Assembly (NCBI GenBank): GCA_964601735.1
Contig: CAZROO010000020.1
Span: 1 to 21,749 of the forward strand
Direction: 5' to 3'
Origin: DATAJX01 sp964601735
GTDB lineage: Bacteria; Pseudomonadota; Alphaproteobacteria; UBA2136; UBA6156
DNA length: 21,749 nucleotides
Numbering within the stretch: position 1 is the stretch's first letter; every line of letters begins with the position of its first letter. This document shows, piece by piece, positions 1 to 6,318 of the stretch. The position numbers and the translations under genes are program-made. Under the pieces are notes generated by a model. The model was not told the DNA's origin. It was given only the letters and a program-made list of their open reading frames with translations, and ran no database searches.

Positions 1-770
1 GCGAGCCAGCCGGGGAAGTAGACCTGCTTGGCTAGGCCAGATTTGGCAGCTTGCCGCTTGAGGTTCTCCAGTTCTTCGCCCTGGCCAACGATGACACAGC
101 GTACGCGCTTTTTTTGCGCCGGGGGCAGCGCGGCGATGGCGGTGAGGAGGATGTCGAAGCCTTTATCGAATACCAGGCGGCTGCCGGCGGTAAGCAGGAT
201 ATCCTGTTTGCCTGCATTATAGCGTTTGCGGATGGCGGGGCGCTGCTTGGCGAAGTCGGCGCGGGTTCTGTTCACCTCGACCAGGATGGGCAGGTTGACG
301 AGCTGGTTGCGGTTGAAGCCGCGCGCGGCGAAATATTCGACCGTCATTTTGCCGACGCAAAATACGGTTGCGTTACTGGTGCGGAGCAGCAGATAGAAGA
401 ATTCGCGCAGCAGGTTGGAGAGTTTGGAGCGTGGGGCGCTGTCCTGCGGGCAGTCGAACCACATGCCGAACCTGCGGCGCAATAGGCAGAGCAGAATGAA
501 CAGGGCGCGGGTGGACGGGTTGCTCCAGCCGACCAGCAGGATCTTATCGTTCGAGTTCTTCAGCACCTGCCGGAGAAAGGCGAAATCGATTTTGCCGTTG
601 GCGTAAAACCTGGCGGGGACGACGGCGTTGGAGAGGTCGTCCTTCCAGCCGTATTTGGCGGCCTTGGGCTGGCAGTACCAGGGTTGCAGCTTGAGGCCCC
701 TGGTTTTTTTGAGCGCGGCCAGCAGCACGTTGTTGTGCGGCGTGGCGGTTTCTTGAATAAAGTGCAGCAT
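1..770 (-). CDS. GT4-type glycosyltransferase, C-terminus cut off by window edge
   Basis: This gene has no stop inside the window; I translated 256 codons from the ATG at 770-768. It is probably a GT-B fold, family 4 glycosyltransferase that transfers a sugar from a nucleotide-sugar donor during surface polysaccharide synthesis on the cytoplasmic side. The N-terminal half (about 1-160) is hydrophobic and variable, as in acceptor domains. The start of the donor domain is recognisable: ILLTAGSRLVFDKGFDILL at about 191-209 matches the GT4 'GRL...KGFD.L' signature, and VRCVIVGQGEELENL at about 223-237 matches the 'IVGxGpe...L' strand. The nucleotide-sugar-binding E-x7-E motif lies beyond the edge. 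Its ATG overlaps the rmlB stop (TGATG), so it is translationally coupled to the rmlAB operon. Donor and acceptor cannot be told; a dTDP-sugar is a context guess. Confidence 0.85.
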   Translation of the reverse strand, partial: MLHFIQETATPHNNVLLAALKKTRGLKLQPWYCQPKAAKYGWKDDLSNAVVPARFYANGKIDFAFLRQVLKNSNDKILLVGWSNPSTRALFILLCLLRRRFGMWFDCPQDSAPRSKLSNLLREFFYLLLRTSNATVFCVGKMTVEYFAARGFNRNQLVNLPILVEVNRTRADFAKQRPAIRKRYNAGKQDILLTAGSRLVFDKGFDILLTAIAALPPAQKKRVRCVIVGQGEELENLKRQAAKSGLAKQVYFPGWL

Positions 771-1780
771 CAGGTGCGGTCCACGTACCACTGCACGGTG
801 GCGCGCAGGGCGGTTTCGAAATCGTGCTCGGGTTGCCACTTCAGCTCGGTTTCGATTTTGGTGCTGTCGATGGCGTAGCGCATATCGTGGCCGGCGCGGT
901 CCTTCACGTAGGTGATCTGGTTGGCGTAGGAGGTTTTGCTGGTGGGTTTCAATTCGTCGAGGATGGCGCAGATCTTCTGGGCCATGAAGTTGTTGTCCTG
1001 CTCGTTGTGGCAGCCGACGTTGTAGGTTTCGCCTGTCCGGCCGGTACGGTGGACGAGTTCGAGCGCGCGGCAGTGGTCGCGCACGTAGAGCCAGTCGCGC
1101 ACGTTTTTGCCGTTGCCGTAAATGGGAATGGGTTGCCCCGCGAGTGCCTTGCGGATGACCGTGGGGATGAGTTTCTCCGCGTGCTGGTGCGGGCCGTAGT
1201 TGTTGCTGCAGTTGCTCATGGTGGTGTTGAGGCCGAAGGTGCGGTTGTAGCTGCGGATGACGAAATCGCCGCCCGCCTTGCTGGCGGCATAGGGCGGGTT
1301 GGGGGCGTAGGCGGTGGTTTCGGAGAACAGGCCGGTGTCGCCCAGCGTGCCGAAGACCTCGTCGGTGCTGGTGAGGTGAAAACGGCAGTTTTCGTAGCCC
1401 TTCTTCACGTCGCCGGGGCCGTTCATCCAGTGGCGGTAGGCGGTATGTGCCAGCCGCTGGGTGCCGATGACGTTGGTCATGAAGAAGATTTCCGGCCCGG
1501 TAATGGAGTTGTCGACGTGACTTTCGGCGGCGAGGTGGAAGACGCCGCGGATGTCATGTTCGGTGAAGAGTTTTTCCAGCAGTTCCTTGTCGCAGATATC
1601 GCCCTGCACGAAGGTGTGACGCGGATTGTTTTTCACCGCGCTGAGATTGGCGAGGTTGCCGGCGTAGGTGAGCTTGTCGAGGCTGACGATGTGCCAGTCG
1701 GGATGAACCTCGAGCAGATATTCCACCAGGTTGCTGCCGATGAACCCGGCGCTGCCGGTGACGAGAATTTTAGTGGCCAT
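770..1780 (-). CDS. rfbB: dTDP-glucose 4,6-dehydratase (RmlB/RfbB)
   Basis: This enzyme converts dTDP-glucose to dTDP-4-keto-6-deoxyglucose, the second step of dTDP-rhamnose and related 6-deoxysugar pathways, in the cytoplasm. It is 336 residues long, within the family range. It is an extended short-chain dehydrogenase: NAD-binding GSAGFIG at 9-15, the dehydratase triad region STDEVFG with T139-D140-E141, and the Y164-x3-K168 pair in YAASKAGGD. NNYGPHQHAEKLIP and the RDWLYVRDH segment are typical RmlB substrate-domain motifs. The start is the ATG at 1780, which lies inside the last codons of rmlA (11-nt overlap), and its own stop overlaps the next gene. This is a compact operon. rmlC and rmlD are not in the window, so the final sugar is undetermined. 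Confidence 0.97.
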   Translation of the reverse strand: MATKILVTGSAGFIGSNLVEYLLEVHPDWHIVSLDKLTYAGNLANLSAVKNNPRHTFVQGDICDKELLEKLFTEHDIRGVFHLAAESHVDNSITGPEIFFMTNVIGTQRLAHTAYRHWMNGPGDVKKGYENCRFHLTSTDEVFGTLGDTGLFSETTAYAPNPPYAASKAGGDFVIRSYNRTFGLNTTMSNCSNNYGPHQHAEKLIPTVIRKALAGQPIPIYGNGKNVRDWLYVRDHCRALELVHRTGRTGETYNVGCHNEQDNNFMAQKICAILDELKPTSKTSYANQITYVKDRAGHDMRYAIDSTKIETELKWQPEHDFETALRATVQWYVDRT

Positions 1781-2651
1781 AAGAGGCGTCCTTTACAACT
1801 TCTAGCAAATATTTGCCGTATTCGGTTTTGGCCAGCGGCTTGGCGATGGCGGCGACATCGTCGGTGCTTATCCAGCCATTGAGAAGAGCGATTTCTTCCA
1901 GGCAGGCGATTTTAAACCTCTGGCGGTGCTCGATGGTTTTGATGAACCAACTGGCCTCGAGCATGCTGTCGTAGGTGCCGGTATCGAGCCAGGCGAAGCC
2001 GCGGCCGAGGATTTCGACCTTGAGCTGTTTACGCTTTAAATATTCGTTGTTGATGCTGGTGATTTCGAGTTCGCCACGGGCGGAAGGTTTTACCTGTTTA
2101 GCGATGTTCACCACATCGTTGTCGTAGAAATAGAGGCCGGTGACGGCAAAATTACTTTTGGGGTGTTCGGGTTTTTCTTCGATGCTGACGGCGTTGCGGG
2201 TGTGGTCGAATTCGACCACGCCGAACTGGGTGGGGTTTTGCACGTGGTAGCCGAAGATGGTGGCGCCGGTTTCGCGTTCGGCGGCGGCCTTGAGCAAGGG
2301 GGTGAATTTGCTGCCGAAGAAGATGTTGTCGCCGAGAATGAGCGCGACGCGGTCGTTACCGATAAATTCTTCGCCGATGACGAAGGCTTGGGCGAGGCCG
2401 TCCGGCTTGGGTTGTTCGGCGTAGCTCAGCTTGATGCCCCAAGTGCTGCCGTCGCCCAGCAGCTCTTTGAATTTAGGCAGGTCGTGCGGCGTGGAGATGA
2501 TGAGGGTGTCGCGGATGCCCGCCAGCATCAGTACTGATAAGGGATAGAAAATCATCGGTTTATCGTAAACCGGCAGCAGTTGTTTGGAGATGACTTTAGT
2601 AGTGGGGTGAAGCCGCGTGCCGCTGCCGCCTGCCAATATGATACCTTTCAA
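1770..2651 (-). CDS. rfbA: Glucose-1-phosphate thymidylyltransferase (RmlA/RfbA)
   Basis: It catalyses Glc-1-P + dTTP to dTDP-glucose + PPi, the committed step feeding RmlB. It has 293 residues, the standard RmlA length. The nucleotidyltransferase signature GGSGTRLHP sits at 8-16, followed by KQLLPVYDKPMIFYPLS with the substrate-contacting Lys, then LGDNIFFG at 106-113 with the metal-binding Asp, and an EEKP motif. The C-terminal region with GFAWLDTGTYDSMLEA is typical of the family. The start codon appears to be TTG (2651-2649): it has an AGGGGG Shine-Dalgarno-like run just upstream and places the GGSGTRL motif at the normal distance from the N-terminus. It is first in the rmlA-rmlB-glycosyltransferase operon and divergent from the lipoprotein gene across about 210 bp. 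Confidence 0.97.
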   Translation of the reverse strand: MKGIILAGGSGTRLHPTTKVISKQLLPVYDKPMIFYPLSVLMLAGIRDTLIISTPHDLPKFKELLGDGSTWGIKLSYAEQPKPDGLAQAFVIGEEFIGNDRVALILGDNIFFGSKFTPLLKAAAERETGATIFGYHVQNPTQFGVVEFDHTRNAVSIEEKPEHPKSNFAVTGLYFYDNDVVNIAKQVKPSARGELEITSINNEYLKRKQLKVEILGRGFAWLDTGTYDSMLEASWFIKTIEHRQRFKIACLEEIALLNGWISTDDVAAIAKPLAKTEYGKYLLEVVKDASYGH

Positions 2652-2863
2652 TCCAACCCCCTGTATTTGATGGTGTTGTGCATAGCAAAGGTGAGGCTTT
2701 GGGGCAAGTAACCCGCCGTTTTGTGCAGCGCATTGTCAGGAGTTTCGTGAGTTATCTCGCAGTGCGGAAACGGCCTGAATGGCGGAAAAAAGCCAAAATG
2801 GCGGGTGTCAGGTGGCAGTTTGGCGCGGATGACCCTTCATAAGTTAACGAAGGAGTAAAACCC

Positions 2864-3445
2864 ATGAAAAACCGCCTGCCCAATCCGACCGCCGCCGCTA
2901 CGATTCTTGGCGCGCTGGCCCTGCTGGCCGGTTGCGCGAGCGTGCTGCCCAACAGCAGCAGCAAAAGCCAGGTGAAATGGGAAAACTATGCTGCGGCCAA
3001 AGATGCCTATGACGCCATTTTTGAAGACAAAACCACCGAGAAGGATTTGCGCGTGCTCGGCTTTAACCCCGAAGCCACGCCCAATACCAAAATTTTGAAC
3101 TACGTGGACGTGGTGAACCTGTTCGGCAGCTCGTTCAAGCCCGAGCAACTGCCGGCAGGCATCAAGAAATGCGTGGCCGCCACCTACAATTGCTTTGCCT
3201 ACGTGGTGCAGGTGCAAAACACCCATAACAAGCAGGAAGGCAGCGTTCTGGCCAACCTGTTCGGCTTCCGCAAAAACACCCGCACCACCGGCTGGCAGTT
3301 CCAGGCTACCATGGTGCTAGTGAACAAGGTTGTGGTTTACAAACTGTGGACCGGCACGCCGGAAATCGAGAGCGTCGAGAACAGCGTGACGCCGCTGGGT
3401 CCGATGCAGAACCTGGGCTTTTTAGTGCCTAAACCCAACCTCTAA
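2864..3445 (+). CDS. Putative lipoprotein of unknown function
   Basis: I do not recognise the family. The 193-residue product begins with a lipoprotein signal peptide: a short basic n-region (KNR), a hydrophobic stretch around 10-22, and a lipobox LAGC with Cys24 as the predicted lipidation site. Residue +2 is Ala, so outer-membrane delivery is expected. The mature part is mixed alpha/beta with no further membrane segments. It holds a DLRVLGFNPEATPNTKIL stretch followed by LNYVDVVNLFG, and two close cysteines (KKCVAATYNC) that could form a disulfide. The ATG is well supported by AAGGAG seven nucleotides upstream. It is monocistronic: a divergent operon lies on one side and a terminator follows immediately. 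A BamE-like small outer-membrane fold is conceivable but unsupported. Confidence 0.8.
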   Translation: MKNRLPNPTAAATILGALALLAGCASVLPNSSSKSQVKWENYAAAKDAYDAIFEDKTTEKDLRVLGFNPEATPNTKILNYVDVVNLFGSSFKPEQLPAGIKKCVAATYNCFAYVVQVQNTHNKQEGSVLANLFGFRKNTRTTGWQFQATMVLVNKVVVYKLWTGTPEIESVENSVTPLGPMQNLGFLVPKPNL

Positions 3446-3460
3446 CAGTTAAATTCTACT

Positions 3461-3487
3461 AGGCCGGGCTGCAAATGCCCGGCCTTT
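3461..3487 (+). terminator. Rho-independent terminator after the lipoprotein gene
   Basis: AGGCCGGGC (3461-3469), a 7-nt loop, then GCCCGGCCT (477-485 of the 3000s) followed by TT form a perfect 9-bp GC-rich stem 15 nt after the lipoprotein stop. The T-tract is short, so termination may be imperfect. Confidence 0.75.
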
Positions 3488-3496
3488 GCGCTTCCT

Positions 3497-3609
3497 CCCC
3501 CTTGTGTACTAGGGGGTATGCGGTGGGGTGCGGTTCTCAAGTTTGGGCATTTTCGCTACGGCCTAGCGAATTTATGTCCTTATAAAATGGCGCCCGCTTG
3601 GGCGCCATT
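3497..3609 (+). promoter_or_regulatory. Hairpin-rich leader upstream of the AGCS symporter
   Basis: Three perfect inverted repeats stand in series. CCCCCT/AGGGGG is at 3497-3502 and 3511-3516. TTCGCTA/TAGCGAA is at 3552-3558 and 3564-3570, with a 5-nt loop. AATGGCGCCC/GGGCGCCATT is at 3586-3595 and 3600-3609, with a GCTT tetraloop. The last is a strong 10-bp stem about 55 nt before the symporter ATG and could act as an attenuator, a second terminator or a protein-binding site. A TATAAA box at 3581-3586 abuts it. The conserved glycine-riboswitch segments often found before AGCS genes are not present. Confidence 0.5.
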
Positions 3610-3663
3610 ATTGTATATATGGTGTATGCATATCATGATGCCATAAACGAAGGAGATTCCACG

Positions 3664-5178
3664 ATGACACTGACCGAATTTGGCAATGCCCTGAACGCCG
3701 TGGCCGATGTGGTGTGGGGCTGGCCGATGTTGATTGTTCTAATGGCTACGGGGGTGTACCTGACCGTGCTGCTGCGGGGGTTGCAGTTCCGCATGCTCTT
3801 GCCTGCCTTGTATGTGGCGTTTGGCCCCGCCAGCCTGCGCCAGGGTGGCGAGGGGATTATCAGTAACCGCTCGGCACTGTGGACGGCGCTGGCCGCCACC
3901 GTCGGCACCGGTAACATCGCGGGGGTGGCCACGGCCGTCGCTTTGGGTGGCCCGGGGGCCGTGTTCTGGATGTGGGTGAGCGGGTTGTTTGGCATGGCGT
4001 TGAAATTCAGTGAAGCGCTGCTGGGTGTACACTACCGTGTGAAAGACAGCGACGGCCAATGGCGGGGTGGGCCGATGTATTATTTGTGTCATGGCGCCAA
4101 GGCGCCGTGGCTGGGGATGGTATTTGCCGCCGCGTTGGCGCTGGCCACCCTGAGCATCGGCGGCATGGTGCAATCCAACAGCATTGCCGACGCGATGGCG
4201 AGCGGCTTTGGTGTCCGTCCCACGCTGGTGGGCTTGGTGGTGGTGGCGTGCGCGGGTATCATCATGTTTGGCGGACTCAAACGCATCGCGCACACCGCCG
4301 ATATTCTGGTGCCGCTCAAAATCAGCGTGTACGCCATTACCGGCACGGTGGTGCTGCTGGCTAACTACGACATGTTGCCGATGGTGTTCCAGCAGATTTT
4401 CCATGATGCCTTCAACGGCAGCGCGGCGCTGGGCGGTTTTGCCGGCAGCAGCCTGCTGCTGGCGATGCGTTATGGTCTGGCGCGCGGCGTTTTTGCCAAC
4501 GAAAGCGGTTTGGGCAGCGCGCCGATTGTCGCCGCCACGGCGCAGACGCGTCACCCGACCGAGCAGGCGCTCATCAGCATGACGCAGACCTTCATCGATA
4601 CCTTCTTTGTTTGCACCTTTACCGCAATGGTGATTCTGGTAACCGGCGCGTGGCAGAGCACCGGCGTGGCCAGCGCGGGGGCGAGCCTGACCAGTTTTGC
4701 CTTTAACCAGGGGCTGGGGCACGCCAGCCTCTTTGGCCTTCCCATTGGCGGCACGATTGTGACGGTATGTTTGCTGATGTTCGCCTTCACCACCATTCTG
4801 GGCTGGGGTTTTTACGGCCAGCAGGGCGCGGTGTACCTGTTCGGGCCGCGCGTGGCCAAGCCTTACCTTGTGGTGTTTCTGGCCTGCACGCTGTTTGGCG
4901 CGGCGGTGCTGGATATTGCCGAAAGCATCCGCGAAGGGGTGAAATTCATCTGGGTTATCGCCGATATCACGACCGCGCTGATGATGCTGCCCAATCTGGT
5001 GGGACTGCTCATCATGGGTGGTACGGTCAGGAAGCTAGCGTTCGATTACATCCGCCACACCCGCACCGGCCGTGCGCTGGAGCATGCACCGTTTTATTTT
5101 GCGGTGACGCCGCGGCAGGTGGCCGGCAAGGGCAGGGTGAAGGTCAAGGCTAAACCCAGGCGCAAAACACGGCGGTAA
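3664..5178 (+). CDS. Sodium:alanine/glycine symporter, AGCS family
   Basis: This is an inner-membrane Na+-coupled importer of small neutral amino acids (alanine, glycine). The predicted product has 504 residues, in the family range. It contains about ten to eleven hydrophobic segments, including the ATVGTGNIAGVATAVALGG stretch and the AGCS signature GGPGAVFWMWVSGLFG near residues 97-112. Downstream are RGGPMYYL and ARGVFANESGLGSAPI, both characteristic of the family. I chose the ATG at 3664 because AAGGAG lies nine nucleotides upstream; the open frame extends back to 3598, but that segment falls in the leader hairpin. An unusual, very basic C-terminal tail (KVKAKPRRKTRR) follows the last membrane segment. 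It is a single-gene unit closed by a bidirectional terminator. Substrate preference cannot be read from sequence alone. Confidence 0.95.
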   Translation: MTLTEFGNALNAVADVVWGWPMLIVLMATGVYLTVLLRGLQFRMLLPALYVAFGPASLRQGGEGIISNRSALWTALAATVGTGNIAGVATAVALGGPGAVFWMWVSGLFGMALKFSEALLGVHYRVKDSDGQWRGGPMYYLCHGAKAPWLGMVFAAALALATLSIGGMVQSNSIADAMASGFGVRPTLVGLVVVACAGIIMFGGLKRIAHTADILVPLKISVYAITGTVVLLANYDMLPMVFQQIFHDAFNGSAALGGFAGSSLLLAMRYGLARGVFANESGLGSAPIVAATAQTRHPTEQALISMTQTFIDTFFVCTFTAMVILVTGAWQSTGVASAGASLTSFAFNQGLGHASLFGLPIGGTIVTVCLLMFAFTTILGWGFYGQQGAVYLFGPRVAKPYLVVFLACTLFGAAVLDIAESIREGVKFIWVIADITTALMMLPNLVGLLIMGGTVRKLAFDYIRHTRTGRALEHAPFYFAVTPRQVAGKGRVKVKAKPRRKTRR

Positions 5179-5206
5179 AAAAGGCGGGGATTTCTCCCCG
5201 CCTTTT
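5179..5206. terminator. Bidirectional intrinsic terminator between convergent genes
   Basis: AAAAGGCGGGGA, loop TTTC, TCCCCGCCTTTT: an 8-bp GC core flanked by A and T runs, directly after the symporter stop and 16 nt beyond the end of the convergent minus-strand gene. It can serve both strands. Confidence 0.85.
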
Positions 5207-5222
5207 GGTTTTTCGTGAACAG

Positions 5223-5828
5223 TCAGGTACGTTGCCAGCGACGGCGGCTGCGGTAAAACAGCAGCAATCCCACAAACAGGCCACCGCCGATGGCGAGGCT
5301 ATTCGGCAAGCGTGGTATGTCCGGCAGGTCGACATGGACGATATCATCGGTATTGAACGTCTTTGCGCTGTAAGCGCAACCGATGATTCCGCCCTCGGCA
5401 AACACCTTGCCGTAGAGGGTTTTCACCTCGTCGGCGGGGGCCTTGCTATTGAGTTGCTGGAGCAGGGCCTGCGTACCCGCCAGAAAGGCGTGAGTGCATA
5501 GGTGCAGCGGGCTGTACTCACTTGCGGCAAGACCAACGGGAATGAAGCCGCCGGCAAGACCGTAGGCGCAGGCTTCACGCTGTTTGCCGATGTAGCTGAT
5601 GAGCGTATTGGCCATGCCATCGTACGGCAGGTACTTTTGCGCCAGTGCGACGACGGCATTGCGGTTGGCGTCCATCGGCGCGAGTTGATCGTGCATCAGC
5701 GGTTGCAGTTCGTAGCCGGTCTGGGCGCTGAGGTTGGCGTAAATGCCGCCGTGGCTACGGGCTTGTGCAGGAGCGTTCATCAGCAAACCTGCCAGGGCGG
5801 CAAGGCCGATATAAAGAAGTTTACGCAT
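5223..5828 (-). CDS. Exported protein of unknown function with C-terminal membrane anchor and Arg-rich tail
   Basis: I do not recognise the family. The 201-residue product starts with a signal peptide (MRKLL, hydrophobic 5-18, likely cleavage after AQA at 21-23). The mature domain is about 145 residues with three cysteines (C87, C111, C151), and Gly/Ala-rich helical stretches. The tail is tripartite: IPRLP at 171-175, a Gly-containing hydrophobic span at about 177-192, then RSRRRWQR at 193-200. That architecture resembles C-terminal sorting or anchoring signals (PEP-CTERM or GlyGly-CTERM-like), but it matches neither consensus precisely; a plain C-terminal membrane anchor with positive-inside tail fits equally. 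The start is the ATG at 5828, which has AAGGAG six nucleotides upstream and opens the signal peptide; the longer frame to 5963 is not used. It is divergent from the DUF1636 gene. Confidence 0.8.
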   Translation of the reverse strand: MRKLLYIGLAALAGLLMNAPAQARSHGGIYANLSAQTGYELQPLMHDQLAPMDANRNAVVALAQKYLPYDGMANTLISYIGKQREACAYGLAGGFIPVGLAASEYSPLHLCTHAFLAGTQALLQQLNSKAPADEVKTLYGKVFAEGGIIGCAYSAKTFNTDDIVHVDLPDIPRLPNSLAIGGGLFVGLLLFYRSRRRWQRT

Positions 5829-5872
5829 GGGCTCTCCTTTCCGAGAGGTTGGCGTGGAAACAGTAGAGATAA

Positions 5873-5883
5873 GTCTATTAGAC
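5873..5883. promoter_or_regulatory. Short palindrome in the divergent promoter region
   Basis: GTCTATTAGAC is an 11-bp inverted repeat with a single central base. It lies in the 94-bp gap between the divergently transcribed exported-protein and DUF1636 genes and could be an operator. A site this short has a fair chance of occurring at random. Confidence 0.25.
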
Positions 5884-5922
5884 CGTGGCTTTATACGCGG
5901 GTCTGTTTTAAAGAAAAGGCGA

Positions 5923-6318
5923 ATGTCCGAAAAAAGCGCCGTGACGGTATTTGTTTGCACCATGTGCGACCGCGACCCCGCGAAAGTGGAGGCACCCCGG
6001 GCGGAAGGATTGGCTTATTTAGCACACGTCAAAAAGCTGCTGCGCGGGCAGCCGGTTAAAGTGTGCGGCGTGAAATGTCTGGGCGGTTGCGAGGCCAATG
6101 GTACGCCGAACGGCTGTTGCAGCGTTGGACTGGCGGGCGAGGGGCGGCACAGCTATGTGTTTAATAAGCTTAATCCCGAAACGGATGACTGGAAGTTGCT
6201 GGAATTCCTTAAGCTGTACCTGAGGAAGCCCCACGGGCGAATTATGTGTGGAGAGAGTGCGCGGGCTGACGAGTTGCGTCCGCATGTAGCAACCCGCGTA
6301 CCGCCCCCTAAATTGTAG
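5923..6318 (+). CDS. DUF1636-type cysteine-rich metal-binding protein
   Basis: This is a 131-residue cytosolic protein resembling the DUF1636 family, small thioredoxin-fold proteins thought to bind metal or an iron-sulfur cluster and often found near cobalamin or metal-homeostasis genes. The order fits: VTVFVCTMC with C12 and C15, a helix ending in KKLL, then a cysteine cluster C48, C52, C56 and C65-C66, then HSYVFNKLNPETDDWKLLEFLKLYL, which matches the family's 'yvfg.l.p....l..f...Y' ending. The cysteine cluster (CGVKCLGGCEANG) is fuller than the usual pattern, and a C-terminal extension carries C109. I chose the ATG at 5923 because it directly precedes the first conserved strand; a weak AAAAGG run lies upstream. 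Its end overlaps the convergent flhA end by 11 bp. Its function in the cell is unknown. Confidence 0.8.
   Translation: MSEKSAVTVFVCTMCDRDPAKVEAPRAEGLAYLAHVKKLLRGQPVKVCGVKCLGGCEANGTPNGCCSVGLAGEGRHSYVFNKLNPETDDWKLLEFLKLYLRKPHGRIMCGESARADELRPHVATRVPPPKL

Noticed and set aside
824..1882. A 352-codon plus-strand frame over rmlB
   Set aside because: Val/Ala/Gly-rich shadow of rmlB with no recognisable motif.
3446..3663. Glycine riboswitch before the AGCS symporter
   Set aside because: The conserved aptamer segments (GGAGAG-type start and CTCTCAGGC-type end) are absent.
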